Assembly (NCBI GenBank): GCA_009885995.1
Contig: VFJQ01000023.1
Coordinates: forward strand, 62,001-126,000
DNA: 64,000 bases
From: Verrucomicrobiota bacterium
GTDB taxonomy: Bacteria; Verrucomicrobiota; Verrucomicrobiia; Chthoniobacterales; Chthoniobacteraceae
Direction: 5' to 3'
This document shows positions 1-9,629 of the stretch, one piece after another. The translations under genes were made by a program, and so were the position numbers. The notes below the pieces were generated by a model. It did no database searches, was not told the DNA's origin, and saw nothing but the letters and a program-made list of their open reading frames with translations. The stretch's first letter is position 1. Every line of letters starts with the position of its first letter.

Positions 1-9
1 CCGGCGTGG

Positions 10-1422
10 GTGCGCCGCCACGGTATCGCGCTCATCGCGGTGCTCACGCTCGCCGTCGCGGCGATCGGGACGTTCGCGGTGTATCAGCGCTTCGCTTTGT
101 CGCTCGATGAATATTGCGCCGACTTCCAGGCGACCATCTTCACCCAAGGCAAGATCGCCGCGCCGATCCCGGCCGAGTGGCAGCAGACCGCACGGTGGCT
201 CAAGCCCGGTTTCATCGTTTACGATCGCGACAAGCAGACGTGGACCGGGCCGTATCTGCCGGTCTACGCCGCGATGCGCGCGGTCTTTCTCCTCGCCGAT
301 GCCACGTGGCTGCTCAATCCCCTCCTCGCTGCGCTAAGCATCGTGGCGATCGCCGGCGCTGCTCGCAGATTGTGGCCCGAGTCGCAGGCCGCGCCGTGGC
401 TGGCGGCGGCGTTGCTCGCCTCGTCGCCGCAGTTCCTCATCACCGCGATGAGCGCCTACTCCATGCCGGCGCATCTCGCTTTGAATCTCGTCTGGCTCTG
501 GCTTTACGCGCGGCAAGATCGGCTCGGCATGCTGCTCGCACCACTGATCGGGCTGGCCGCGACCGGGCTGCATCAGCCGAATTTACACATTCTCTTCGCC
601 TTCCCATTTGGCGTGCGCCTGCTCTGGCAACGCCGCTGGGGCTGGGCCGCCTACTACGCGCTCAGCTACGTCGCGGTGCTGCTCGTCTGGATGGCTTGGT
701 GGCGCTGGGTGCGGCCCAGCGCGCTGACCGATACCGGGAAATTCATGGCGCTGCCGCAGTCGATCCAGCTGCTCATCCAGCCGATGAATTTCGTGCTCAT
801 CTTTTCGTGGATCAGCCTCGCCGCGGGAGTGCTCGCGCTCGTGTCGCTGCGCCGCTGGAAGGAACTGCCGCCGATGGTCCGCGACCTCGCGTGGGGCTGC
901 CTCCTTACCTTCGTCTTCCACTTCGGCTTCAACAGCACCCAGGGCCACGGCTGGGGTTACCGTTACTTCCACGCCACGCTCGGGAGCTTCGTGCTGCTCG
1001 CCGTCGCGGGCTGGCAGCCGCTTTGCGCAGCGTGGGGCGAAAAGCAGGCGCGCACCTTCGTCGTCGCCTCGGTGCTCATCACGCTGCTCGTGCTCTTTCC
1101 GGTTCGCGCGATCCAGACCGAGTCGGTCGTGCGCCCATTTGCTGATGCCGATGCCGCGCTCCGCTCGGCCAAGGCAGGCACCATCCTCATCACGCCTGGC
1201 GCCGTCTGGTATGGCAGCGATCTGCTGCGCAATGACCCCTTCCTCCGCAACCGGCCGCTGCGAGCCTTTCGTTATCGGCTTGGCCCCGAGCAACTCGACG
1301 CGCTACGCACGGCCGGTCCGATCGCCGACGTGACGCCAGAGCAGCTCGCGCGCTTCGGACTCATCCCGCGAAAGACCCATGCACCACCCAAGCCTGACCG
1401 TCCTGATACCATGCCTCAATGA
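10..1422 (+). CDS. Multi-pass membrane protein, glycosyltransferase (GT39/ArnT-like); may begin upstream of the window
   Basis: 470-aa ORF rich in hydrophobic segments at the head of a glycosyltransferase cluster; GTG at 10 with no stop between it and the window edge, so the start is uncertain. Confidence 0.6.
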   Translation: MRRHGIALIAVLTLAVAAIGTFAVYQRFALSLDEYCADFQATIFTQGKIAAPIPAEWQQTARWLKPGFIVYDRDKQTWTGPYLPVYAAMRAVFLLADATWLLNPLLAALSIVAIAGAARRLWPESQAAPWLAAALLASSPQFLITAMSAYSMPAHLALNLVWLWLYARQDRLGMLLAPLIGLAATGLHQPNLHILFAFPFGVRLLWQRRWGWAAYYALSYVAVLLVWMAWWRWVRPSALTDTGKFMALPQSIQLLIQPMNFVLIFSWISLAAGVLALVSLRRWKELPPMVRDLAWGCLLTFVFHFGFNSTQGHGWGYRYFHATLGSFVLLAVAGWQPLCAAWGEKQARTFVVASVLITLLVLFPVRAIQTESVVRPFADADAALRSAKAGTILITPGAVWYGSDLLRNDPFLRNRPLRAFRYRLGPEQLDALRTAGPIADVTPEQLARFGLIPRKTHAPPKPDRPDTMPQ

Positions 1423-2332
1423 GGAGCACGGCATCGGCGACGTCGTCGCGGAATACCGCGCGGAGTTCCCCGATGCGCGCATCCTCGTCATCGACAACGG
1501 CTCGACCGATCGCACCACCGAACTCGCGATCGCGGCGGGGGCCGAGGTCATCTTCGAGCCGCGCCGCGGCAAGGCGCGCGCTGTATTGACCGCGCTGCCG
1601 GAGGTCAGATCAGACGTGCTCATCATGGTCGATGGCGACGGCAGCTACCCGTCCAAAGGCGCGCGCATCCTCATGGACGAATACATCGCGCGGCCGACCG
1701 ACATGCTCACCGGTGTGCGCTGCGCGCCGGAGGAAAAGGGCGAGGTCTTCCGCCCGATGCACCAGCTCGGGATGGGCGTCTTTGCCACGACGTTGCGCCT
1801 CGTGTTCGGGCACAACTTCGCCGATCTCTTCTCCGGCCTGCGCCTTTTCTCCGCGCGGTTCTATCGGCACGTGCCGGTGCTCTCCGGCGGCTTCGAGCTC
1901 GAGATCGAGCTCACGCTGCAGGCGCTCGACAAAGGCTTCAGCACTCGCGACGTGCCGGTGCCGTTTCGCAAGCGCGCCGAAGGCTCCGTTTCAAAGCTGC
2001 GCACCTTCAGCGACGGTTGGCGCATCCTGCGTTTCCTGCTGCTGCTCTTCCGCGACTTCAAGCCGCTCGCGTGCTTCGGCTCGGTCTCGCTCTTCGTGCT
2101 GCTGCTCGGCCTGCTCGCCGGCTCCGTGCCGGTGCTGGAATACCTGCGCACCGGCCTCGTCGGTCGCTTCCCCCTCGCCATCCTCGCGGCCAGCCTCGTG
2201 AACGTCTCCATCATGCTCATGCTCGTGGGCGTGCTGCTCCAGTCGAGCCTGCGCTACCATCGCGAGCGCTATCAGGTGGAGCTTCGCAAAAACGGTGGGC
2301 TGCACCGGCGCGACGATCGCACCGCCTCGTGA
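1379..2332 (+). CDS. Glycosyltransferase family 2 (dolichyl/polyprenyl-phosphate sugar transferase-like) with C-terminal TM segments
   Basis: SLTVLIPCLNEEHGIGDVV, VIDNGSTDRT, MVDGDGSYP, FSGLRLFSARF are GT-A/GT2 motifs; C-terminal hydrophobic pair. Confidence 0.88.
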   Translation: MHHPSLTVLIPCLNEEHGIGDVVAEYRAEFPDARILVIDNGSTDRTTELAIAAGAEVIFEPRRGKARAVLTALPEVRSDVLIMVDGDGSYPSKGARILMDEYIARPTDMLTGVRCAPEEKGEVFRPMHQLGMGVFATTLRLVFGHNFADLFSGLRLFSARFYRHVPVLSGGFELEIELTLQALDKGFSTRDVPVPFRKRAEGSVSKLRTFSDGWRILRFLLLLFRDFKPLACFGSVSLFVLLLGLLAGSVPVLEYLRTGLVGRFPLAILAASLVNVSIMLMLVGVLLQSSLRYHRERYQVELRKNGGLHRRDDRTAS

Positions 2333-3333
2333 GCGAGACACGCGGGCGGGTCCATCTGCTCAACCAGTATCTCTGGCCCGACAGCGCGCCGACCGGCATC
2401 TACACGGAGATGCTCGCCGATCGGCTCACCGCACGCGGCTTCGCCACCACGCTCGTGGGCGGCGGTGGCAGCTACCGCGAAAGCACGCGCCCCGCTCCCG
2501 CGACACCCATCGTCCGCTTGCGCGCGCAGCGCGGTCGGCGCGGCTCGCACGTGAGCACGCTCGGCGAGTATTGGTCGGTGAATGCGGCCTTCGCCGACTA
2601 CATCCGCCGCGAAGTGCGCGCAGGCGAAGTCGTGGTCATCAGCAGCGCGCCGCCGCTCACGATCCACCTGCACCGCGAGATTCACCGGCAGCGCGCGATC
2701 GGCATTTATTGGCTGCAGGATTATTACCCGGAGTTGCTGCGCGGCGTGTGGGATTACCCCACGCCGATCCGCTCGTGGCTCGGCCGCCACTGGCACCGGC
2801 ACCTCGGGAAGTGGGATCGTGTTGTGAAATCCGCCGCGAACCTCGGCTACCATGCCGCGAACGCCGCGGTGATCCGCAACTGGCCAACGCTCGACTTCTC
2901 GGAGCCGCCGCCGCCCGAGCCGGGCACGGCGCTTTACACCGGCAACTTCGGCTACGGCCACGATGTCGCGAGCTTCGTGGCGATGTGCGAACGACTGCGC
3001 GCGCAAGGCTGCCGCATCACCGTGCGCGGCGATGGTCCGGGAGTGGCGCGACTGCCGGCGTGGATCGATACGCGGCCGCCCTTCGCGTCGGCGGAGGAAC
3101 TGCACGCGGGCTTGCTCCGCCACGCCGTGCATTTGGTCGCGGCGCATCCGCAGATTCGCAGCGCGATTTTTCCCTCGAAGATCTGGAATAGTCTCGCCGC
3201 GGGGCGCCCGATCGAGGCCTCGGGCTTCGCGGGCGAAATGGCCGCCGAACTGGAGGCGACGCTGCGCGCGCCGTGGCGCGAGCACCGCGCGGAATGGGAG
3301 AAACTGATTGCTGATAAATTGAGCGACGAGTAG
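2329..3333 (+). CDS. Glycosyltransferase (WcaI-like, GT4-type)
   Basis: GTG start overlaps the upstream TGA (GTGA); VHLLNQYLWPDSAPTGIYTEMLADRL...SAPPLTIHLHREIHRQRAIGIYWLQDYYPELLRG resembles WcaI-type transferases. Confidence 0.72.
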   Translation: MSETRGRVHLLNQYLWPDSAPTGIYTEMLADRLTARGFATTLVGGGGSYRESTRPAPATPIVRLRAQRGRRGSHVSTLGEYWSVNAAFADYIRREVRAGEVVVISSAPPLTIHLHREIHRQRAIGIYWLQDYYPELLRGVWDYPTPIRSWLGRHWHRHLGKWDRVVKSAANLGYHAANAAVIRNWPTLDFSEPPPPEPGTALYTGNFGYGHDVASFVAMCERLRAQGCRITVRGDGPGVARLPAWIDTRPPFASAEELHAGLLRHAVHLVAAHPQIRSAIFPSKIWNSLAAGRPIEASGFAGEMAAELEATLRAPWREHRAEWEKLIADKLSDE

Positions 3334-3346
3334 CTCTGCAAACGAA

Positions 3347-4489
3347 GTGACACCTTCGTCTTCCACAAACGCCGCGTCGGCGATCCCGGTATCGATTCCC
3401 GACCTTGGAGGGAACGAGGCCGCGTATGTCATGGAAGCGATCCAAAGCTCGTGGATCTCCTCGACGGGGAAGTTCATCGATCGGTTTGAGCGCGAGTTTG
3501 CCGACCTCTGCGGCGCGCGCACGGCGCTGAGCGTGAGCAATGGCACGGTCGCGCTCCACCTCGCGCTGCTCGGGCTGGATGTGCGGCCGGGCGATGAAGT
3601 GCTCGTGCCCTCGCTCACCTACGTCGCGACCGCGAACGCCGTGCGCTACATGGGCGCGGAGCCTGTTTTCATCGATGTGGACCCGGCGACTTGGGGGCTC
3701 GATCCGCGTCTCATCGAGGCGAGCATCACCCGCCGGACAAAGGGGATCATCGTCGTCCACCTTTACGGGCATCCGGTGGACATGGATGCGATCAATCACC
3801 TCGCGGCGGTGCATGGGCTCTGGGTCGTGGAAGACGCCGCCGAGGCGCACCTCGCCACCTACAAAGGTCGGCCAGTCGGCGGTCTCGGCGACTTGGGGAC
3901 GTTCTCTTTTTACGGCAATAAGATCTTCACGAGCGGCGAAGGCGGAGCGGTGACGGTGAACAATCCTCAGATGGAAGTGCGGCTGCGCGCGCTGCGCGGT
4001 CAGGGCGTCGATCCGGCGCGCCGATACTATTTCCCGATCACGGGTTACAACTTCCGCCTGACGAATGTCGCGTGCGCTTTCCTCTGCGCGCAGCTGGAGC
4101 GGCGGGACCAGTTGATCGGGCGCCGTCGCGAGATCTTCGCGTTGTATCGGCAGCTCTTGTCGGGCGTGCCCGGCTTGGACTTCCAGCCCGAGGCTGAATG
4201 GGCGCGGTCCGCTCCGTGGCTGTTTTGCCTGCTCATCGACGCGGCGAAATTTGGCGTCACGCGCGACGAAGTGCAGACGCGGCTCGCTGCGCAGGGCATC
4301 GATTCGCGGCCGTTCTTCATCCCGCTGCACACGCTGCCGCCCTTCCGCGAAGGCTCCCGTCAGCGCGGAGAAAAGCTGCCGTGGACCGAGACGCTCGCGG
4401 CGACCGGGATGAATCTGCCGACTTACACCAACATGACCGACGATGACGTGCGGCGCGTAGCGGGCGCGATCGTGGAGTTGAGTCGGTGA
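3347..4489 (+). CDS. DegT/DnrJ/EryC1/StrS-family PLP aminotransferase
   Basis: IPVSIPDLGGNEAAYV, FEREFADLCGARTALSVSNGTVALHLAL, VEDAAEAHLATYKGRPVGGLGDLGTFSFYGNKIFTSGEGGAV (PLP lysine motif). Confidence 0.93.
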   Translation: MTPSSSTNAASAIPVSIPDLGGNEAAYVMEAIQSSWISSTGKFIDRFEREFADLCGARTALSVSNGTVALHLALLGLDVRPGDEVLVPSLTYVATANAVRYMGAEPVFIDVDPATWGLDPRLIEASITRRTKGIIVVHLYGHPVDMDAINHLAAVHGLWVVEDAAEAHLATYKGRPVGGLGDLGTFSFYGNKIFTSGEGGAVTVNNPQMEVRLRALRGQGVDPARRYYFPITGYNFRLTNVACAFLCAQLERRDQLIGRRREIFALYRQLLSGVPGLDFQPEAEWARSAPWLFCLLIDAAKFGVTRDEVQTRLAAQGIDSRPFFIPLHTLPPFREGSRQRGEKLPWTETLAATGMNLPTYTNMTDDDVRRVAGAIVELSR

Positions 4490-4950
4490 GCGTGGAGTCC
4501 GCTGTCGAATTCCGCAGGCTCTGTCCTGCTCTGGGCCCGGCGCTTGGCGCCTTTCTGGAGCTGCTCGCACGCGGCGGCGATGGAGCTTTTTTTCACCCGC
4601 ATGAACTGAGCACCGCGAAGGCGATGGAGCTGAGCGCGGCCGAGACGCGCGACCTCTATTACGTGGCGGTGTGTGGAGGTGAAGTGTTCGCCTACGGCAT
4701 GCTCCGCGGCTGGGACGAGGGTTGGGAGGTGCCGAGCTTGGGGATCGCGGTGCATCCGCAATGGCATGGGCGCGGGCTGGCTGTGGCGTTCATGCAGTTC
4801 CTCCACGTCGCCGCGCGGGCACGCGGGGCTTCGCGGATACGGTTGAAGGTCGGCAAGGCGAACGCGCGTTCGATGCATCTTTGTGAGCGGTGCGGATACG
4901 CCTTTGAGCCGCTCAATGACGAAGAGCAGCTTGGGTTTCTCGATCTGTGA
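4486..4950 (+). CDS. GNAT-family N-acetyltransferase
   Basis: VPSLGIAVHPQWHGRGLAVAFMQFLHVAARARGASRIRLKVGKANARSMHLCERCGYAF. Confidence 0.88.
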   Translation: MSVESAVEFRRLCPALGPALGAFLELLARGGDGAFFHPHELSTAKAMELSAAETRDLYYVAVCGGEVFAYGMLRGWDEGWEVPSLGIAVHPQWHGRGLAVAFMQFLHVAARARGASRIRLKVGKANARSMHLCERCGYAFEPLNDEEQLGFLDL

Positions 4951-6110
4951 AGCCGCTACGAATCGCCATCGATGCACGGTTTCCGTCCGGGAAGATGGGA
5001 GGCATCGAGCAGTTCGTGCTCGGCCTGCTTCATGGTCTCGCGCGGCTCGAGGCGGGTGAGGAGCGGTATCACGTGCTCGTGAACGAAGGGCAGACGGACT
5101 GGCTCGATGGGCGGCTTTGGCCCGAGGCGGAGCTGCTCTTTACCCGGAACGGCGGCGCGCGGCGGATCTTTAGCGATGGAGCGATCGAGGCGGCGAGGAT
5201 TGATGTGATGCACTTCACGTGGCAGTTCGCCTTCCTCACGCGGGTGCCGAGCATCTACCACCCGCACGATCTGCAGCACATCCACCTGCCGCGGAATTTC
5301 TCCTTCATGGATCGGTTCGGGCGCAGCATGCTCTATCGGCTTTTTTGTCGCAGAGCGGCGGTCGTGTCAGCGGGCACGGAGTGGACGGCGCAGGATTTGA
5401 GGCGGCAGTTTGGATTGAGTAGCTCGAAGGTGCGGGTCACAAACCTCTCGCCGGTGATCCAATCCTACGCGCCGCCCGACGAGGCTTCGTGTCGCGCGCT
5501 ACGGGAAAAGCATAAGCTTCCTGCGGACTTCGTGTTTTACCCGGCGCAGACGTGGCCGCACAAAAACCACATTCGCCTGATCGAGGCGCTCGGGCATCTG
5601 CGGCGCGACGGGTGCGCGGCGAACCTCGTGTGCTCCGGCGCGATCGATCGGCAGCATCAGCCGAAGATCGAGGCGGCTGCGCGGGCTGCGGGCATCGAGG
5701 CTGATGTCCACTTCCTCGGTTTCGTGAGCCCGGCGGAGCTACGGGCGCTCTACTCGATGTGCCGAATGGTGTGCATTCCTACGCTATTCGAGTCGGCGAG
5801 TTTTCCGATGTGGGAAGCCTTCGAGCTCGGCGCGCCGGTCGCGTGCTCGACGGTCACTTCACTGCCTGCTCAAGCCGGTGGCGCGGCGCTGCTATTCGAT
5901 CCGATCGATGTGCGCGCCATCGCTGCTGCGATCCGGCGGCTGTGGGAAGACGAGGCGGAGCGGCTGCGCCTGCGGGTGCTTGGCGCGGAGCGGGTGAAGC
6001 AGTTCACGTGGGAGAAAACGGCGCTTCTTTTTCGCGCCTACTATCGGCACGTCGGGGGTCGCACCTCCGCGGAGGTGCGGGAATTGATCGAGAGCGCGCC
6101 GCTGATCTGA
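4947..6110 (+). CDS. Glycosyltransferase family 4
   Basis: IAIDARFPSGKMGGIEQFVLGLLHGLARL, FVFYPAQTWPHKNHIRLIEAL, VHFLGFVSPAELRALYSMCRMVCIPTLFESASFPMWEAFELGAPVACS. Confidence 0.93.
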   Translation: MKPLRIAIDARFPSGKMGGIEQFVLGLLHGLARLEAGEERYHVLVNEGQTDWLDGRLWPEAELLFTRNGGARRIFSDGAIEAARIDVMHFTWQFAFLTRVPSIYHPHDLQHIHLPRNFSFMDRFGRSMLYRLFCRRAAVVSAGTEWTAQDLRRQFGLSSSKVRVTNLSPVIQSYAPPDEASCRALREKHKLPADFVFYPAQTWPHKNHIRLIEALGHLRRDGCAANLVCSGAIDRQHQPKIEAAARAAGIEADVHFLGFVSPAELRALYSMCRMVCIPTLFESASFPMWEAFELGAPVACSTVTSLPAQAGGAALLFDPIDVRAIAAAIRRLWEDEAERLRLRVLGAERVKQFTWEKTALLFRAYYRHVGGRTSAEVRELIESAPLI

Positions 6111-7513
6111 AGCTGCCGGAGTCGGTATGCGCTCGCGGTGATGGCGATGAGAAATCCGCCGACCGGCAGGAAGCTGCCGCCGAGCCACGCGGTGCCTGCG
6201 GCAGCCACGAAGCCAGGAATGAGTCCCAGCAGCGGGAGAGCCCACACTTGCCAGACACTCTGCCCGAGATGGCGAGCGATCCGAAGGGCGACCGGAGTTA
6301 GCGCGAGGCTGCCGAGAGTGCCAGAGACGAGGATTCCAGCGACGCCGATGTGAGGGACGAGAACCACGGAGCCGCTGAGGATCACGGCGACTTCTCCGAG
6401 GCCCCACAGCGCCGCGACGTGGGTAAGCGCCACGCCCATGCAGGCGGTGAGCAGCACGCGGTGAAAGCTGGCTGCGAGTCCGAACGTGCCGACGAGGATG
6501 GCGAGGGACGGATCGTTCAGCGGCAGCTGCAGCCAGCGGCCGAGCACGAGTGGACCGAGACAGGCGAGACCCGCGAAGGCGACCAGACACATCGCGGCGG
6601 AGTAGGAATACGACGCGCGGAAATTTGTCGCGCGGGATGGAGCGTCTGGTAGCGCAGCGAGATCGGCGGTCGATGTGTCGCTAGCGTTTGCGCCGAAGAC
6701 GCTCACGAGTTCACTGAGCTTGAGCAGGATGAAGTAGGTGCCCGCCGCAGCGGGGCCGAGGAGCGCGCCAGCGAGGAAGGTGAGAAGGTAGCTTTTGAGC
6801 AGCGACTCCGTGGCGGTGAGCGCAAACCAGCGACCGGCGTAGATGCTTCGGAAGAGACCCGCGGGGCTGATCGCGCCAAGCGCGCGCGGGAGCGCGGCGA
6901 GCTCGGCTGAGCGGAAGACGAGCGCGCACCCGAGATTCGGGATCGCCAGCGAGAGAGCGTAGCCGAGAAAGCAGCCGTTGGCCGAGGAACCTGTCGCAAC
7001 CAGACCGAGCACGACGGGGGTGGCGAGTGCATTGCCGATGAAGGCGGAGGCCTTCACTTGCGACAGCCGGCCACGGGCGGCAAGCGGCTCGAGCAGCAGC
7101 ATCGAGAAGCCGCACGCGCTGCTGCCGAGTAGCGCGACGGCGAGCAAATGGCCGTCGCTCCTCGTCCATCGCTGCCACAGTCCGCTCGCTGCCACGATCG
7201 CGCCGAGCGCGGCGAATGAGGCAAGCAGACCGAGATAGTGACCGAGTGCTTCGGCGAGTGAACGGTTGCCGGCTGTGGATTCGGTCTGCGCCGTGAGTCC
7301 GCTCAGCGCGATGCGGAGGCGGATGCGCAGCCCGAAGTCGAAGCTCAGGACGCATGCCATCGCCGAGAGCGCGAGTGCGAGGAAGCCATAGCCTTCGGTG
7401 CCGAGCCGGCGGAGCAGCACGGGCGTGACGAGAAAAAAGAAGAGCGCCTTTGCGATCGTGCTCAGCGTTTCCCACCACTGGTTGAGCGTGAGTTCACGCT
7501 GTTGCGATCGCAT
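6041..7513 (-). CDS. Polysaccharide biosynthesis flippase (MATE/Wzx-like)
   Basis: 490 aa, many TM segments; N-terminus NQWWETLSTIAKALFFFLVTPVLLRRLGTEGYGFLALALS typical of Wzx-type flippases; overlaps the convergent GT4 gene by 70 bp. Confidence 0.83.
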   Translation of the reverse strand: MRSQQRELTLNQWWETLSTIAKALFFFLVTPVLLRRLGTEGYGFLALALSAMACVLSFDFGLRIRLRIALSGLTAQTESTAGNRSLAEALGHYLGLLASFAALGAIVAASGLWQRWTRSDGHLLAVALLGSSACGFSMLLLEPLAARGRLSQVKASAFIGNALATPVVLGLVATGSSANGCFLGYALSLAIPNLGCALVFRSAELAALPRALGAISPAGLFRSIYAGRWFALTATESLLKSYLLTFLAGALLGPAAAGTYFILLKLSELVSVFGANASDTSTADLAALPDAPSRATNFRASYSYSAAMCLVAFAGLACLGPLVLGRWLQLPLNDPSLAILVGTFGLAASFHRVLLTACMGVALTHVAALWGLGEVAVILSGSVVLVPHIGVAGILVSGTLGSLALTPVALRIARHLGQSVWQVWALPLLGLIPGFVAAAGTAWLGGSFLPVGGFLIAITASAYRLRQLQISGALSINSRTSAEVRPPTCR

Positions 7514-8340
7514 CAGGTATCGTCGCGTTTGCGCAAGGCGAGGCTATCGGAGAGTGTGAGCGACTTTGACCGACGGAGCTCGAAAAGGATGGAGCCGCAG
7601 CCGTAGGCGAGCCACGCGGAGCTGAGGAGGCGGGCGAGGATCGCGTGCTTCCACGACGGAACGACGAAGTCGCTGCGGATGAAAAGTGTGTGCGTCGGCG
7701 CGACGATGGCTTCGTAGCCAAATTTGCGCGCGATGTAGCGCATGCTCCGCTCGGAATAAAACGCGATGTGCTGTCCGCCCTCTGGCACGTAGAACCACCA
7801 GTCGCGTGCGGGCTGTCCGTCGTGGAGCGAGGTGCTCACGAGCACGGTGCGATGGCGCGGGGCGAAGATTCGTGCGAGTTCGGCGCGCACGTCCACGAGA
7901 TGCTCGAGGACTTCGAATGCGGTCACAAGTTCATGCGTCTGCGCGGGGTCGCCCTCGAAGCCGCGGGCGAAGAGGTTTTCGCCGTATTTGTCGCTCCACG
8001 TGAAGTGCCAACCGGCGTCGCGCATGAGGCGCGTGAAGACGCCGTGGCCGCCGCCGAAGTCGAGGCACTTCGCGCGGGGATCGAGGCCGAGCACGAAGCC
8101 GACGGCGAGGGTGAGCCGCGCGGTGAAGGTGTTGCGGTGGATCGCGCCGGTGTCGATCGCGCCGAGCGCCGAGCTGTAGGCTTGATCGAGCCAGTGGGGC
8201 AACTCGGTCTCGATGAGGTCGCACTTCGCGCACTGGAAGTAGGCGACGTCGTGACGATGCAGCACGCGCTGGGTCATGAAGCTCCCGGCTTCACCGCCGC
8301 AGAGCCTGCACGGAATTTTCGCCTCGGCAGGTCGCGACAT
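7513..8340 (-). CDS. Class I SAM-dependent methyltransferase with N-terminal Zn-ribbon-like CxxC motifs
   Basis: MSRPAEAKIPCRLCGGEAG...YFQCAKCDLIETELPHWLDQAYSSA...CLDFGGGHGVFTRLM...VTAFEVLEHLVD; start chosen inside the longer ORF 7513..9828; ATGA overlap with the flippase gene. Confidence 0.85.
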   Translation of the reverse strand: MSRPAEAKIPCRLCGGEAGSFMTQRVLHRHDVAYFQCAKCDLIETELPHWLDQAYSSALGAIDTGAIHRNTFTARLTLAVGFVLGLDPRAKCLDFGGGHGVFTRLMRDAGWHFTWSDKYGENLFARGFEGDPAQTHELVTAFEVLEHLVDVRAELARIFAPRHRTVLVSTSLHDGQPARDWWFYVPEGGQHIAFYSERSMRYIARKFGYEAIVAPTHTLFIRSDFVVPSWKHAILARLLSSAWLAYGCGSILFELRRSKSLTLSDSLALRKRDDT

Positions 8341-8342
8341 GG

Positions 8343-9629
8343 TTACTGGTTTGGCTTCCACATTTGCAGCGGCATCGCGAGGGCGCCGGGGACGGGGTCG
8401 TAGATGTGGCCGGCGACGAAGAGCTTGCGGTAGCTGTGCAGTTCGGTGGCGCAGACGAGGAGCACGGTGCTGGTGAGTGCGGCGGTGCGGAAACGGGGCG
8501 CGAGTTTTTCCGCGAACGCGGCGAGGAGGCTGTAGGCGAGCCAGCAGAGCGGGAGCGCCCACATGGCGCCGTAGCGCATGTTCATGCCGTAGCGGACTTG
8601 GGCCATGCAGGCGTAGGAGATGAGGAGGAAGAGGGCGAGATGGCGCTTGGCGGGGTCGCTCCAGCGCGTGCCGCCGAGTGCGGCGATAGCGAGGAGGGTG
8701 ATGGCGGGGCTGACGAGGAGGAAGTCGAGGATGTAGCGGTGCCACGGGCCGTCGCCGGTCTTGAGGGCGTAGGGGAGGAGGACGGATTTGGTGGCGTTGA
8801 GGCGGTAGGCTTCGAGGAGCGGCGCGAGGCCGCCGGCGGCGAGGATGAGCAGGCCGGCGCCGAGCGCGGGCGCGGCGAAGGTGACGAGGAGGAGCGGGCG
8901 GGTGACGGTGCCAATGCGCAGCCAGCGATTGAGCGCGACGATGCCGAGGAGGGCGGCGTAGGCGAAGGCGGCGTTTTCTTTGGTGATGACCATCGCGATG
9001 AGCGCGGCAGCGTAGAGCGCGAGCCAGCGGCGATCGTTCGGTGCGCGCAGGCTTTCCCACAGACCCCAGACGGCGAGCAGGGCGGTGAGGGCGAAGAAGC
9101 CGTCGATGAGCGCGCGGTGGGCGAGGTGGATGAGCAGCGGTGAGCAGGCCAGAAAGGCGGTGACGGCGAGTGTCGCAGCGGGGCTTGTCGTGGAAGCGAC
9201 GCCCTCGTCGCTTTGGAGTGGAGTTGAAGCGGCGGGGCGCCGCTTCCACAGGCCGAGGCGGGAGACGAAGACGGCGCCGAGGAGGAGCGTGGCGATGGAG
9301 GCGGCCCAGGAGATCCGGCGGAGGGCTTCGAGGGATTCGCAATCGGTGAGTTCGCGCACGAGGTGGGCGCTGCCGAGGAAGAGGATGCGGGTGGGCGGTA
9401 GGACGGTGTCTTTGCCGACGGTTTTGCGGCCATGCTTTTCGTCTTCGATGTAGCGGGCGATCAATTGCGGCCAGCCGCGGAGGCCGGAATTGTCGAGAGC
9501 GGTGACGTATGCGGCGCAGAAGCCTTCGTCGGAACCGACATAGGTGCGGTCGATCGGCCTCGGCAGGCGCAGCCAGCCGCCAAATGCGATGATGAGGATG
9601 AGCAGTGCAGCGGTCGCTCGGGCGGGCAT
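8343..9629 (-). CDS. GT39-like membrane glycosyltransferase with an in-frame palindromic insert
   Basis: MPARATAALLILIIAFGGWLRLPRPIDRTYVGSDEGFCAAYVTAL...HRALIDGFFALTALLAVWGLWESLRAPNDRRW, paralogous to 9629..10882 and 12650..13867. Confidence 0.78.
   Translation of the reverse strand: MPARATAALLILIIAFGGWLRLPRPIDRTYVGSDEGFCAAYVTALDNSGLRGWPQLIARYIEDEKHGRKTVGKDTVLPPTRILFLGSAHLVRELTDCESLEALRRISWAASIATLLLGAVFVSRLGLWKRRPAASTPLQSDEGVASTTSPAATLAVTAFLACSPLLIHLAHRALIDGFFALTALLAVWGLWESLRAPNDRRWLALYAAALIAMVITKENAAFAYAALLGIVALNRWLRIGTVTRPLLLVTFAAPALGAGLLILAAGGLAPLLEAYRLNATKSVLLPYALKTGDGPWHRYILDFLLVSPAITLLAIAALGGTRWSDPAKRHLALFLLISYACMAQVRYGMNMRYGAMWALPLCWLAYSLLAAFAEKLAPRFRTAALTSTVLLVCATELHSYRKLFVAGHIYDPVPGALAMPLQMWKPNQ

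Noticed and set aside
583-1293. 236-aa minus-strand ORF antisense to the first glycosyltransferase gene
   Set aside because: Antisense frame with charged low-complexity composition and no recognisable family.
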